This document shows, one piece after another, positions 19,187 to 30,204 of a stretch of 64,000 bases of DNA (the stretch's first letter is position 1; the number at the start of each line of letters is the position of its first letter). Source of the stretch: Symbiodinium microadriaticum. Lineage: Eukaryota > Sar > Dinophyceae > Suessiales > Symbiodiniaceae. The stretch covers positions 35,469 through 99,468 of the forward strand of contig LSRX01000070.1 in the NCBI GenBank assembly GCA_001939145.1, read 5' to 3'. The position numbers were made by a program, and so were the translations under genes. The notes below the pieces were generated by a model that made no database searches, had not been told where the DNA came from, and worked only from the letters and a program-made list of their open reading frames with translations.

Positions 19187-19514
19187 TGTTTCCCTAGAGT
19201 TCCGTACATCGTATTATACCTGTATTATACTCCGCAGCACTCTAGTTTGATTGTAGGGCCCCTAGGGTAAGCAACAGCTTGCAGCTCCTTGAGGACACAC
19301 TTCCATGTGTACTAAAACCTAAACCCTGCCTAAACCCTAAACCCAACAAAAATAAAGCCCAAAGTATGAAGGTCTAGGGTTTCAAGGGTGTTTTTTTTCT
19401 CCACTGCCGGGGTGTCTCGTCGCTGTTTTGTCTCGGTGTGGGGGCTCCGTTCTCGTTCTGAGAGCCACTGAAGAGAGGATCGTGGGCTGCAGCCTTGCTA
19501 TTCTAGTCTTGTCT

Positions 19515-19925
19515 ATGCTTTTCTATAGAATTTAGATAGTTTACATTAGTATGCTGTAGTAGTACATGGTCGTATACTATGGTCCACTAGAGTATAGTGT
19601 AGTATAATATAGTATACTAGCTTCTATAGGTTATGAGAGTATATTCGAGTATCTTCGAGTATGTTATAGTACATTAGAGTACGTGAAAGTACTGTATACC
19701 AGAGTATATTAGATTGCATAAGAGTATGTTATAGTGCATTAGAGTATATTGGAGTTTACCAGAGTATATAGGAGCATATTTTAGTGAATTTGAGTTATAT
19801 TAGCGTAGAGTAGAATAGAGCAGAGTATAATATAGTAATTGTATGTCATAGAATACTTTAGTATATGATAGTCCTTCAGAGTATTTAATAGTATCTTGCA
19901 GAATCTTGCAGTATGTTAGCATCTA
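19515..19925 (+). repeat. Degenerate AGAGTATATT decamer repeat
   Basis: About 400 AT-rich bases of diverged agtatatt/agtatgtt units, roughly ten bases apart. An old tandem array. Confidence 0.8.
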
Positions 19926-19929
19926 TTTA

Positions 19930-20815
19930 TTGTGCCGTCATCCTTAACCTCGACATGAACCTCCAGGCTCAAATGTTCGATTCAACTTGAACCTAAGCCG
20001 TAAACCCTATGCTGGCCTCAAGCCCTAAGCCCTGAACGCTTGATGCCTTGCCTTGCGCCCTTGATCCTGCAACCCTCCCCCAAACCCGGATTGGGCTGCT
20101 CCCCATACAGTAGCAGTCTATAATGGGGCTACGATTAAGGGCTTTATATATCCATGCAATGCGTATTACTCAACCGTGACTGAGTGGGGGCAGCATCCAA
20201 GGTTTAGGGATGAAAGTCACTGAAGGCCCGACTTAAGTCCCCCCCGGTCACGCGAGGGCACTCTTCCCAGATGTGGCGAAAGGGGCAACGTAACACGCGG
20301 CGAGGTTTGTAAGCAGAGTAATAGCAATAGTAGTAACTATCGACCTATCGGACCCCAAACCCTACACCCTGAAGTACTAAGTACTAGTAGGAGTGATAGC
20401 AGTGTGATGGGACCTGACATCCGAAGCCTCAGCCGCAGAGCCCTGCAAGGAAAGAGCTTTCTATCGACTGGCAGGTTCCGACTTTTGGGGTGGGAACTGA
20501 GGGGTTCAGGGTGTTGTGTTTTTTGGAGTTTGGGGTTTAAGGTTAAGGGTTTCGGCTGTTGGGTGTAGTTTAGGTTTGAGGGTTTAGGGCTTGGGGCCTG
20601 CTCAAGTAAAAGTAAGGATCCAAGGTTCGGAATTGTGTGATCGAAGCTTGATCTTACAGCAGCATTGTTTGTGGAAGCCTGGCATCCGTTGAGGACGGTT
20701 GTATCGTTTTAGGGTGCCAGAGTCTGCCAGTGCAGCCTGGAGCTAGCTGCACAGTGGTCCTCGCGATTTAGGCATGTATCTAGGGGCCTAAATCATCTGA
20801 CAAGCTTTCGGTCCT
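19930..20815. other. Unique and telomere-like mixture, no exon seen
   Basis: Contains short CCCTAA-type clusters near 20000 and 20350, and G-strand variants (TTTGGGG, TTAAGGG) at 20520-20600. Nothing else supportable. Confidence 0.5.
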
Positions 20816-20834
20816 ACAATGACCTGCAGAGACT

Positions 20835-20968
20835 TTCTCGGGTCGCACTACCATCTTGACAGTATCAAGTCATGCTGTGGCCACGATTCCACCCCAGGAT
20901 TGTTCGGAGCCTCGGTTCCAAGGTGCCCTAGCGCTTGCCAGGAAGCCTTAAAGCTTGAAGCACCGGGG
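20835..20968 (+). CDS. Possible exon, frame undecided
   Basis: It lies between atgacctgcag and GGCGG|GTACAC. Two frames are open: one reads SIKSCCGHDSTPGLFG, the other SGRTTILTVSSHAVATIPP. I cannot choose between them. Confidence 0.28.
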
Positions 20969-21001
20969 CGGGTACACGTGGCTATGCAAGAAACCTTTGG
21001 G

Positions 21002-21080
21002 AGTTTAGGGTTTAGGGGTTTAGGGGTTTAGGGGTTTAGGGTTTAGGGGTTTAGGGGTTTACGGGTTTAGGGTTTAGGTG
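21002..21080 (+). repeat. TTTAGGG/TTTAGGGG tract
   Basis: Ten G-strand units, mostly the eight-base TTTAGGGG form. Confidence 0.92.
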
Positions 21081-21189
21081 TCAGCCAACTTTTCCCCCGA
21101 CCTGATCAGTCGGCCTGACTCGGCCACGAAGTGAAGCTTCCGCTTTCTCTCGGATTTGCGGCTTCACCCCCCCATGGGAATTCGAAAGC

Positions 21190-21462
21190 CAGGTATGTAT
21201 GTGTATGTGTGTATGTAAATATATACACCAACATACATAAATGTAAATATAAATATAAACAAATAAATAGATAAAGGAATGAATGAATAAATGAATAAAG
21301 ATATACATACATACATACATACATACATACATACATACATACATACATCCATGCATGCATGCATGCATGCATGCATGCATGCATGCATACATACATACAT
21401 ACATGCATGCATGCATGCATGCATGCATGCATGCATACATACATACATACATACATACACAC
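21190..21462. repeat. (CATA)n / (CATG)n mosaic
   Basis: Blocks of CATA and CATG tetramers alternate twice (21303-21460), preceded by AAATA-rich units. CATG blocks are self-complementary. Confidence 0.95.
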
Positions 21463-22139
21463 AGACAAACAGCTACACGGGCAGACCTACGATACAGTGC
21501 AAATTGCTAATTGCGAATAGACGTCGAGTTTGTGCTCCAACTTGCTTCAGTGCAACATGGATTTGGGCAATTCTTTTAAGCCCCAAGTCGCAGGTCCATT
21601 AAGGCTTAAACTTCTGTCATCAACTCAACCCTATACCCCAAAACCCGAAGCCCTAAACCCGAAACCTTAGGCCGCTAGATGTTCAAAGAACGCTTAAGCC
21701 CCCAAGCCCTACCCCCCTCCACCAACAGCGAAAGCCCGCAAAGCAATCGTTTTGTTTCTGCTTCCCTTTCCAGGATCCCGTGCGGCGTCTCATTCAATTT
21801 ACAAGGCATGGATGCAAGATTTCACAAAGGTTTGGGCATTTAGGTTGAGGCCTTTTTGGTTGAGGGTTGAGGGCTTAGGGTTAAGTCTGGGGTCCGCCAT
21901 GCAGCTTTAAAGCTCTGGAGCTATCGCCTCTCAAATCTTGGCCCCCCCGATCTTTCTCCGAACCCTTCACCGTTGTCTTCTTTGTGTGGGCGCGTGGATT
22001 CTGTAAACCCTAGACCCCAGACCCCGAAGCCCCAAACCCTCTTACTCGGACAGGAGGCTAGTCGGTCCTCGCATCTTCACGGGTCAGGTTGAGCAACGCC
22101 GAGAAGCCAGGTCCAGCACCGCTGGTATAGTTTTTCAAC

Positions 22140-22254
22140 ATGGGTAGTTAGTTCTCTAGCTTAGGATCCCTTTTGGGGTCCACAAGAGAGTACGGCACCC
22201 TTGTACACAGGACCCTAGCCTAAAAAGGACCCTCATTTAGGTAACTGCACACAT
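22140..22254 (+). mobile_element. HpA foldback element, diverged
   Basis: ATGGGTAGTTAGTTCTCTAG start, TACGGCACCCTTGTACAC core, and a worn 3' end (catttaggtaactgcaca). Confidence 0.7.
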
Positions 22255-22308
22255 GGAGGAGCGGAGTGGAAGTGCCACAGTACTTCCTTCAGAGCCCCTT
22301 GCAGGAAC

Positions 22309-22368
22309 CATACGCAGAATCGATCCAAAATCCCGCTCACATTCGTCGGAAGCTTGCTTTCGAAATTC
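22309..22368 (-). CDS. Possible minus-strand exon, 20 codons
   Basis: On the minus strand a strong pyrimidine acceptor (ccctccttttttgttccag|G) precedes FRKQASDECERDFGSILRM and a GTTCCT donor, phase 0 at both ends. Plus-strand frames over 22266-22490 are also open, so the strand is not certain. Confidence 0.32.
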
Positions 22369-22659
22369 CTGGAACAAAAAAGGAGGGAGGATCTCTACTG
22401 GCAACCCAAAAGCACCCAAACATAAACTGTTGGGATGGGAGACCCCTACCGAGCGAGACGGAGCCACGCAGCACCACGATTTCTTGACGTGGGACCAGCC
22501 GTGATACCAGTTGGACAAGCCGGCATGGCAATCCTCAGCGTGACAGGCCAGTCAGAAAACCAACTTGAGAGCCACAGGCTGGGAGGCATTGGCTTACTTA
22601 AAGAAGGGTCCCTTCTCCAGTCTGCACATCGGCGTGCGGGACTCGCAGGACAGACCCTA

Positions 22660-22800
22660 GACCCTAAACCTGAAACCCTAAATCCTAAACCCTAAATCCT
22701 AAATCCTACACCCCAAAACCCTCCTACGCTCCTAACCCTGAACCCTAAATCCTAAACCCTAGATCCCAAATCTTAAGCCCAGATCCCGAGGCTAACTCCT
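22660..22800 (-). repeat. CCCTAAA / TCCTAAA tract
   Basis: C-strand units, mainly the TCCTAAA variant. Confidence 0.85.
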
Positions 22801-22904
22801 ACACCCTAGACCCCTGTGCTCTCGCCCCCGTGCCCAAAATGCGAGAGGTGACTCCTCAAGCCCCGGAGCCGTACAACCCTCACCCTTGGAGTCCTTAAGG
22901 ATTC

Positions 22905-23003
22905 AGGGTTTAGGGTTTAAGGTTTAGGGTTTAGGGTTTAGGGTTTAGGGTTTAGGGTTTAGGGTTTAAGGTTTAGGGTTTAGGGTTTAGGGTTTAGACT
23001 TAA
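22905..23003 (+). repeat. Longest near-perfect TTTAGGG run
   Basis: About fourteen consecutive seven-base units with only TTTAAGG exceptions at regular spacing. This is the best telomere-like array in the window. Confidence 0.95.
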
Positions 23004-23139
23004 GTCTTTTACACCTCAGAAGTCTGAAGCTCTTGCCGCTTCCGCCCTCGACGCGGAGGGTTTGCAGAATGCCAGGGAGAGAGCTCGAAGCCCTAACCTC
23101 TCCACTGCAACTCCAAAACCCAAATCCCAGACCGCAGAA

Positions 23140-23410
23140 CCCCAAGGTTTAGGGTTTAGGCTTTACGGTTTAGGGTTTGGGGTTTAGGGTTTAGGATTTA
23201 AGGTTTAGGGTTTAAGCTTTAGGACCTTGCACCCCCTAAACCCTAAACCCTCCACCTCGGGACTTGGGGGCCTCTGGCTGCAGAGTTAGCGAGGCCCAGA
23301 CGTCCGAGCCTCGAAGGTTCTGGGAAAGCTGCAGTCAAACGCCCTAAGCCCTAAACCCTAAGCCCTAAACCCTAAACCCCAAACCCTAAACCCTAAACCC
23401 TAAAGGTTGT
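23140..23410. repeat. Telomere-like blocks on both strands
   Basis: G-strand units at 23143-23222 and C-strand units at 23230-23250 and 23340-23405, with a short unique spacer. Confidence 0.88.
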
Positions 23411-23585
23411 TGACCTTTGACTTCGACATCATCCGCATTTCCTGCTTCTTAGGTGCCTTGGCGATGAAGCTCCAATTATAAACTGCCGACCCTTTACAGC
23501 CCCTGCGGTTTGTCAGCTGCGCAGACCCTGATCAACCGAAACTTGCTCTCAAAAAACATTCATGACTAGCCAATAATAATGACAG

Positions 23586-23663
23586 TCTCGTGCTATGCGT
23601 GACAAGAAGAACCAGAAGGAAAAGAAGCGGCAGCACAAGAAACTCCGGGTGGTGCAAGTTTGA
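23586..23663 (+). CDS. Candidate terminal exon with basic tail
   Basis: After atgacag the frame reads SRAMRDKKNQKEKKRQHKKL and ends in TGA. Lysine/arginine density suggests a nuclear or RNA-binding C-terminus. Support is composition and one acceptor only. Confidence 0.33.
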   Translation, partial: SRAMRDKKNQKEKKRQHKKLRVVQV

Positions 23664-23906
23664 AGCTGGTATGGTCCCGGTTCAGTCTTTCTGGCAGCCA
23701 GCTTGCTGGCAGCCAGTTCATAGGCGGCCTTGGTCCAGTCTTTCTGTTTAGGGTTTAGGGGGGCTCTGGACCGAAACCCGACACGTAATATCTGACCATT
23801 CCTGAGGGTTTGTCCCGTTGGGGGACGGGTGATTTACGGGAACCCTCGAAACTAGGGTTCCGTGTTATAGCTAGCAGAAAAGGCACCAGAACCCGGTTAT
23901 ACTGTT

Positions 23907-24030
23907 TTGAGGCCACCCTGTTGCCAAAATCGCAGGCGGCAGTCCGGCAACCCTTGTTCGGCAGCACTTTTGATCAGAGAGACTGTGGCGTCCGTTCTCG
24001 GGGGGACCGATTCGGAAAGCCTCGTAAATG
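23907..24030 (+). CDS. Possible exon, unidentified
   Basis: The frame includes RETVASVLGGTDSESL before CTC|GTAAAT, a fair donor. The same frame happens to stay open to 24328, in part through non-coding-looking sequence. Confidence 0.3.
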
Positions 24031-24228
24031 CTTGTTTCGGTCCGAAACACCCCAGCCCCAAAGAAATTGACGCCAACGCCCTCATCCTCAACACCCTACC
24101 CGCAAAGCCCGAAACTCTCCACCCGAGGCTCCCTAGCCATGAAGCCATTAGATCAGTAGGTTCCTCCCCGAAAAATCAACTCTGCACGCTTTTTTATTTT
24201 TTGCCCTGGACCTGTATCCTCCACAAAG

Positions 24229-24280
24229 GTGCGGATAGCCGGGTGTTGAAATTCGTCTGCCAGCTGCTCTGCCGCAGTAG
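24229..24280 (+). CDS. Exon, unidentified
   Basis: A long T-rich acceptor (cttttttattttttgccc .. cacaaag|G) precedes ADSRVLKFVCQLLCR. The splice context is among the best in the region. The 3' border is uncertain. Confidence 0.4.
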
Positions 24281-24384
24281 GGAGGAGATTCGGAAGCCGA
24301 AACCCGAATCCCTGATCCCTGGGCCATAGACCCCAAACCTTAATTCCTAGCCCTTGACCTTGAATCCTCATCCAAAGACTGTAG

Positions 24385-24800
24385 GATCATATGTTTGGCA
24401 TGCGCGGCTTGCACATCACTTCAGTCAAACGAGCAAGCAAAGCTGGGCTCGGTTGCGGGTATGCTTTTCTATGAGCAGCTTGTGTAGTAAATGGCGATCA
24501 CAAACGGAGTATCCTTACTATGAAAACATCGAGGCCCCTGCATGCCAGTTTGAGGGTGCATGAGTTTGGGGTAGCTTTGTTTTCCTCGGGTTAGTGCAGT
24601 TGTTTTCGGGTTGACATCAACTCTACGACAACCCGTCCCATCGGTGTCTGAAGAAGTCACCACTACTCACGAAACGGAAATCCCCGTACAGTCCAGATAC
24701 CCCAAAGCTTCTTCTAGATGCGAAGGCCTGCATGACCTTCGGCCTGCGCAAAGTCTGAATCTTGATCCTGGACCCTCAACCCGACCCGAAAACACCCCTA
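24385..24800 (+). other. Scattered open frames, uncertain
   Basis: Open stretches YVWHARLAHHFSQTSKQSW (about 24393-24450) and EEVTTTHETEIPVQSRYPKA (about 24650-24710) lack convincing splice sites. Confidence 0.25.
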
Positions 24801-24999
24801 AATCCTAAGTCCTAGCATCCAAAAGCCGCCAAAACCTCAAACCTCACGTCCCTTTCAGCCCTAATCCCGAATTCCTAAACCCCAAATCCCTGAACTCCTC
24901 GAATCCCTGGCTCGGTCCGTTGCGGAGGCTGCTGGCCTGCCCTTTGTGCTGCGCACTGCTGGCCGGGAGGGAGGGAAGGAGAAGGTTTCAGGGTTGGGG

Positions 25000-25370
25000 C
25001 TTTAGGGTTTAGGGTTCAGGGTTGGGGTTTGGGGTTTAGGGTTTAGGGTGTTTCTAAATATCTGAGGGACTAGAGGATTTAGCCTTCATATATAGTTCTC
25101 AGTTTATATCTATCTATAGATAGATAGATAGATAGAGAGTGTATGATAGAGCGCATATTCTAGTTGCCAACGGCCCTTCTACGAGGACGTCAGAGGTTTC
25201 GGCTGGTCGAAGGGTTTTGGTCCATGCCAGTAGTTGGTTTGAAGCTGTTGGCCTAAACCCTAAACCCTGAACCTAAATCCTAAACCCCAACCCTAAACCC
25301 TGAACCCTAAGTGGCCCTAAATCCTAAACCCTAAACCCTAAACGGCCCTAAATCCCAAAACCCTAGCCCG
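25000..25370. repeat. Telomere-like blocks plus a (GATA) run
   Basis: G-strand units at 25000-25050, a short tctatctatagatagata palindrome-like run at 25110-25135, and C-strand units at 25253-25365. Confidence 0.8.
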
Positions 25371-25439
25371 AGTTGATTTTCTTTCTTTGCCGCTCGACTC
25401 CTTCTCCTTCTCTTCTCCCTCCTACTTACCTCCAAACCC

Positions 25440-26660
25440 CATGGGTTTAGGGCCTAGGGTTTAGGGTTTCGGGCTAAGTTTACGGTTTAGGGATGCTAAT
25501 TATTAAAGCACCCCGCATTACCCTTTGAGTCTTCACCCTTCAGCCCTCAACGCTAAGGCCTAGACTTGAAGCCCGAAGCCCTCAACCCCTAAAGCCCTAA
25601 AGCCCTAAGCCCTAAAAACTTAAAACCTCATCCCTAAACTTAGCCCCCCAAAAAAACCTAAGTTGACATCATGCCTTCTTCTGTGGAGCTTCATATTTGA
25701 GAGGGTCTCGGGGGTCTCGGGCCGGGTTGCAGCTGCTGTTGCTGTTTGTGTCATTTGTGGCAGTAGGATATGCTTGTTATGGGTGATGATTGTGGTTGCT
25801 TCAATATTGCTTTGCTTCTGTTGTTATTTAACTGCGATTTTGGCATCAGGATATGATTGCTATGATGATGTTTCTGGTTGCTTTCATTATGACTTTGTCT
25901 GAAATATGTATACAGCCCCTTCTGCAAATCGCTTAAAGAAAGCCTGCCCTTCAGACCTTGGCTTAAGTCAAGCGACTGAGGGGATAGGGTTTTGGGTTCA
26001 GGGCTCAGCGTTCAGGGTTTAGGGTTTACGGTTTAGGGTTTAGGGTTTGGGGGTTTAGGGTTTAGGGCTTAGCGTTCAGGGCTTGAAGGGTTTGCGGATG
26101 TTTACGGTTTTGGGCGTAATGCTCATGGTCTAGGGTTCTAGGGTAGAGGGCTTTGGGTTTAGGGTGTATAGGGCAAAAATCATCTTGGCCCTGGCCCGTA
26201 CAGCACTGTACCCTTACCTCCTTGACCTCCTGAGCCCAAACCCTCAGCTCATCGCCCTCAGCCCAAACCCTCCCGGAATCCTGAGGTCAAAACCCCCAAT
26301 CCCAATCCCAAGCCCGAATACCTTAAGCTGAAATCTCAAGGCCTCCTTCAGGCCCTCAGCCCCAGAACCCCTAAACCCCAAACACTGCAGCCGCCCTAAA
26401 CCCTAAACCCTAAACCCGAAACCCCTAGACCCCTAAACCCCTAAACCCCTAAACCCCTAAAACCCCAAAGCCCCAAACACTGCAGCCGCTTCAGCAAGAG
26501 CGCAGGTGTTCGCTTGGTTTTCCGGCAGACTCCTAGGCTCGCTTGCGCCTGTTTTTCCCGCTTCAAGGGTTTAGGGTTGAACCGACTCATGGTCTTTAGG
26601 CTTTAGGGTTTAGGGTTTAGGTTCAGGGTTTAGGGTTTAGGGTTTAGGGTTCAATGTTTG
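25440..26660. repeat. Telomere-like blocks of both strands with T-rich spacer
   Basis: C-strand clusters at 25555-25625 and 26390-26470. G-strand clusters at 25443-25480, 25985-26165 and 26570-26655. A TG/TT-rich spacer (25680-25900) carries a diverged repeat of ggatatgcttgttatg. No supported exon. Confidence 0.75.
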
Positions 26661-26664
26661 AGGA

Positions 26665-26740
26665 TATAATGTAGAGACCTGAATAATTACCAATACTAGT
26701 CCTTACTGTAGGGTTCCTTACTATGACTATACTACAATGT
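26665..26740 (+). mobile_element. HpE element, 5' part
   Basis: ATAATGTAGAGACCTGAATA, attaccaatactag and gggttccttactatgactat match HpE. The 3' half is replaced by a CTG-rich stretch. Confidence 0.65.
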
Positions 26741-26967
26741 ATGCTGCTGCTGCTATTGCTTGCTGACAGCAGCGATAACATTAAACCTCAAGCCCAAGGC
26801 CCAAACACGAAACCTAAACTTAAACACCAAGGCCCTCTCTACCAATATGTTTATGAACATGACCGCATAGGTATACGCATATGCATACTGTGTATATGCA
26901 CATGCATATGTATATCTATATGTATATGTATATGCGCATGCGCATGTGTGCATGGATGCAAAACCCC

Positions 26968-27110
26968 GCAAGCCCAAAACCACAAGCCCAGAGTATGAGG
27001 AAACCCTAAACCCTAAACCCTGCAAGCCCGAAACCACAAGCCCAGAGTATGAGGAAACCCTAAACCCTAAACCCTGCAAGCCCAAAACCACAAGCCCATA
27101 ACCTGAGGCC
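26968..27110. repeat. 54-base minisatellite containing CCCTAAA units
   Basis: The start word gcaagccc recurs at 26968, 27022 and 27076. Each unit contains accacaagcccagagtatga and two or three CCCTAAA units. Confidence 0.92.
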
Positions 27111-27334
27111 GTGAGGTCGAAGGTGCGCAGCCTAAGCCCAAGCCCGAAATCTCGACCCCCCGGCCTCTCCCTGCTTAGGGTTTTGGGGTCTTAGGGTTGA
27201 GGGTGGAAGGCTTCGAGGCCTTTGGTCTATCGAGGCTAACTTTGTGTCAGGGATTTAGGTATTACCCGAATTGGGCTTGTAAGTAGTCATAAGGTATAGT
27301 TGCCCGAGTTACTAAGTCCCCACAATCCTCTAAG

Positions 27335-27437
27335 TGGGTAGGTTTCTAAATTAGGGTCCCCTTTCAGGGTCCTTTTTATAAGGGCGCCGTACTACAATGG
27401 GGACCTAAAAAGGGACCCTCATTTAGAGAACTACCCA
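27335..27437 (+). mobile_element. HpA foldback element
   Basis: TGGGTAGGTTTCTAAATTAG start, AGGGCGCCGTACTACAATGG core, and end atttagagaactaccca. Confidence 0.85.
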
Positions 27438-27479
27438 AGTACCGAGAGGTCATCCCCGGCCTTTCGATCGTGTTGTCAA

Positions 27480-27632
27480 CATGTGCGGCTTGCTCCTCTT
27501 CGCGCCACTCGTCGCGGGTTTTTTATGTTTGGGAAAGTGCGGGAAAGGGGGGAGAGTGGGGTGGGAATTGGAGGAGGAGTGTTCGGAACTTCGAGTGGTG
27601 GGCTTCGGGCCCACTTTCAGGGGGCTCTAGGC
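27480..27632 (+). CDS. Possible short frame with signal-peptide-like start
   Basis: The frame from ATG reads MCGLLLFAPLVAGFLCLGK, then Gly/Glu-rich sequence to TAG. Other frames are also open. Weak. Confidence 0.22.
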
Positions 27633-27782
27633 CTTTGGGCATTTCGGCCTCAGGCGGTCGTTGTTTCCCATGTTATGTTCTGCCGTCGACCAAGCGGTCT
27701 TTGAACTCCAAATCGATGGAAATTTCGAGACTCAAGCTTGGAGGTTAGCTGAAAATCACCAGCCCCCCCACACCTCAAAGGT

Positions 27783-27832
27783 TCTAAACCCTAAACCCTA
27801 AACTCTAAGCCCTAAGCCCTAAACCCTAAACA
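27783..27832 (-). repeat. CCCTAAA run
   Basis: About seven C-strand units including CCCTAAG variants. Confidence 0.85.
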
Positions 27833-28029
27833 AGGGCCCCCAGGTTCTGGCTTCATGTGAGGGTGCCTTGCTTTTGGAGGCTTCCAAGTCACACCTGAAA
27901 GTAGAGGAGTGCTGTCGCTTGTCCCTTCTCCAAAACTCCTACAAGGTTGAGGGATTGAGGGTTGAGGGTTTAGGGTTTAGGGTTTAGCGTTCTTCAATCC
28001 TGAGCCGCAAGCCCTGGATGCCGGAATTG

Positions 28030-28190
28030 GATCCGAGGTTTTTCCTTTCCATAACCCTTAGCACTTTGCTTCCGCATCTTGGCAGCCATTGCATGATGGT
28101 TTCAGCACTGGCGTGGGGTTTTAGGCATGGGATTCTGCGAACTATGACTCGCTGGGTTTCCAGCCGGTGCATGTCTTTGATAACTCTTGG
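28030..28190 (-). CDS. Possible minus-strand exon
   Basis: The frame reads RLETQRVIVRRIPCLKPHAS and AETIMQWLPRCGSKVLR. Both strands are open, and splice sites are not clear. Confidence 0.28.
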
Positions 28191-28307
28191 GCGCTTTCAA
28201 AGCCCTGAGCTCTAAACTCAAACGTTCAAACCGTTTAGAGCGTATATACCCGAACCCTGGACACTAAGCCTGAAGTTTCCACATGAAACCGGGAATTTCA
28301 AGCAAAA

Positions 28308-28345
28308 CCCTAAACCCTAAACCCTGAACCCTAAACCCCTGAACC
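28308..28345 (-). repeat. CCCTAAA run
   Basis: Four to five units, including CCCTGAA. Confidence 0.8.
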
Positions 28346-28495
28346 CTCAACCCTATAAGCCCTTCCACCATGAATCCTGAACCTCGAGGGGCTTTAGGTA
28401 GAGCTTTTGCAGAAGCAAGATGAATTTTGTTGAAGCACAAAAGGAGGATGAAGGAACTGAATGTGAGTAGAATCCTAAACTCCAAAAACTTCAAA

Positions 28496-28573
28496 ATGGA
28501 GCGCGCACCCTTAGCCGTGGGTAAGGGCGTTTACGGCGTTGTTGTCGGCCAAAGCTGTGGATTTCGGCGGTAG
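28496..28573 (+). CDS. Possible first exon starting MERAPLAV
   Basis: ATG in a favourable aaaATGG context is followed after 8 codons by a GTAAGG donor. Unspliced, the frame goes on through GKGVYGVVVGQS, which resembles a protein-kinase glycine-rich loop, to TAG. Too short to decide. Confidence 0.22.
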   Translation: MERAPLAVGKGVYGVVVGQSCGFRR

Positions 28574-28687
28574 CTGACGCAGCAGAGCCAGCATGGCTGC
28601 GGTTGTGAAGCCTACGGTCATTTTCAGAGTCTCGGATATGTTGTAGTGCCATAGATGAGAGGGATTTAGCGCGTGTGGCTTAGGGTA

Positions 28688-28770
28688 TGGTTTATCCTAA
28701 ACCCTAAACCCTAAACCCTAAACCCTATAAACCCTAAACCCTATAAACCCTAAACCCTAAGCCCTATACC
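28688..28770 (-). repeat. CCCTAAA / CCCTATAAA tract
   Basis: About eleven units, two of them extended by TA. Confidence 0.92.
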
Positions 28771-28885
28771 TTGAGTTTTTCTATTGAGACGGCGGTGAGG
28801 GCGGGCCTGTCAAAAAGTTCGGGGGCCTGGGCCGGTCGTTCAAGTCTCCTTGTTGTCACCTTAAACCCTGAAAGCCTTGCAACTA

Positions 28886-28992
28886 GGTCCCTGAGTGGTA
28901 CCCTTTTGACCTTTTTGTTCTAGGGGGCCCCCTTATTAAAGCCGAATAGTAGGACAAGGGTACCCTTATTATAAAGAGGCTACTCAGGAACC
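28886..28992 (+). mobile_element. HpD foldback element
   Basis: Ends GGTCCCTGAGTGGTACCCTT and ..gggtacccttattataaagaggctactcaggaacc. A diverged E-like end (tatagaggcc) follows at about 29008. Confidence 0.75.
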
Positions 28993-29045
28993 AAGGCAAG
29001 GATTCTAGAGTATAGAGGCCTTAGTATTTGGAATAGGGTGTTGCG

Positions 29046-29244
29046 GTGTTGCCGGTATTAACATATAGCGAAACTGTGGAGCCCGAAGGAATAGTATGGC
29101 TGACTATCCAGGCTTCTGTGCCAGAACAGTACTATCATTCCTACCATGATGACGACGGCGATATCGACTACGACGAAGACCTACAGCCTACAAGTTGGAA
29201 TGAATATGCATACAGCAGGTCGAGTAGTCGTGTCCTTGAGGTTC
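29046..29244 (+). CDS. Possible exon, acidic/tyrosine rich
   Basis: The frame reads SVPEQYYHSYHDDDGDIDYD and WNEYAYSRSSSRVLE before GAG|GTTCCA. Composition is plausible but splice support is weak. Confidence 0.27.
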
Positions 29245-29432
29245 CAGTGTGCGGGAAATCCCGACGGCAGCACCTCCATGGTGTCCGACCCTGGCATTTT
29301 GTGCTACACTTCCCAGGACTCCAGAAATCCAGGGTTCAAGGTTCAGAGGTTTCGGCTCAGAGTTTGGGACCCAGGGTTTGGGCATACTTTAGGATTTCGC
29401 GGGCCGAAGGTTGAGGGTCCAGGATTCAATTT

Positions 29433-29490
29433 GGATTTAGGGTTTAGGGTTTAGGGTTTAGGGTTTAGGGTTTAAGGTTTAGGGATTAAG
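29433..29490 (+). repeat. TTTAGGG run
   Basis: Seven near-perfect G-strand units. Confidence 0.92.
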
Positions 29491-29892
29491 GTAGCCGTCG
29501 AAAGAGGGGCAAAGATCTCTGGAAGTCCTGGGACCAATCCTAGGGCTGCCAGTTTACGCCAGCCGGTCTGTTTTGCTGCTAGCTGCTGCTCGGATCGTTG
29601 AGTGGCTTTGCTTCGTCCCGCACTTGCGCGGTGGTCTTGGGTTTGATATCTGCTTGATCTTTTTCCAATGCTACTACGTTTCTTTCTTATAGTGTTGTTA
29701 CTTGCTGCTGTCAGCCTGAGACCTCGAGTCGATAGAGGCGGAGGTTAGAGGGATAGTGGAAGCCCATCAGCAGGGTTTGCTGGTGATCAGTTGTCGCAAG
29801 TCTCACCTAACGACTCCTAGCAAGTCCCAAGGAGTTCCTACACCCTAAACCCTAAACACCTAAGCCCTAAACCCTACACTGCTTTCTTCTAG

Positions 29893-29985
29893 GGGTTGCG
29901 GAGGTGGTACTGTAACGAGGAAGCTGAGAGTGAGGAGACGGTGGCAAAGTCCTTGTGTCAAGTGTCAGCCGGCCCCGAGACCTTT
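29893..29985 (+). CDS. Exon, unidentified
   Basis: The acceptor tgctttcttctag|GGG precedes 31 codons in phase 0, including WYCNEEAESEETVAKSLCQV and SAGPETF. It is followed by GTTAGGGTTTACGAGG, so the donor appears to be made by a telomere-like unit. It pairs in phase with 30124. Confidence 0.48.
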
Positions 29986-30123
29986 GTTAGGGTTTACGAG
30001 GTTCAGGGTTTAGGGTTTAGTTTAGGGTTTACGGGTCCTGCGAGGCTGCAGATTTGTGTTTTTGGCTTCAGGGTCTGGCAGTTGCTTTGGCTTTTAACCT
30101 TGTGCTCCACATGCAAATGGCAG
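29986..30123 (+). other. Inferred intron filled with TTTAGGG-like repeats
   Basis: It starts GTTAGGG and runs through several GTTTAGGG, TTCAGGG and TTTACGGG units. It ends with a pyrimidine-rich stretch and aaatggcag. Confidence 0.45.
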
Positions 30124-30196
30124 GAGCACCAGCTGCTGGTGTTGCTGTCTGTGCTGGGCATCGTCAGCCGCTTTTTTGAGCTGTTACCAGGCCCAG
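30124..30196 (+). CDS. Hydrophobic exon, unidentified
   Basis: Phase 0 start after atggcag|G. It reads HQLLVLLSVLGIVSRFFELL and ends at CCCAG|GTCATG, or with a GC donor six bases earlier. It could be a membrane helix. It follows the exon at 29893 in frame. An HpC element begins 9 bases later. Confidence 0.48.
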
Positions 30197-30204
30197 GTCA
30201 TGGA

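Noticed and set aside
28520-28560. GKGVYGVVV as a protein-kinase glycine loop
   Set aside because: No other kinase motif in any frame nearby and a stop follows after a few codons.
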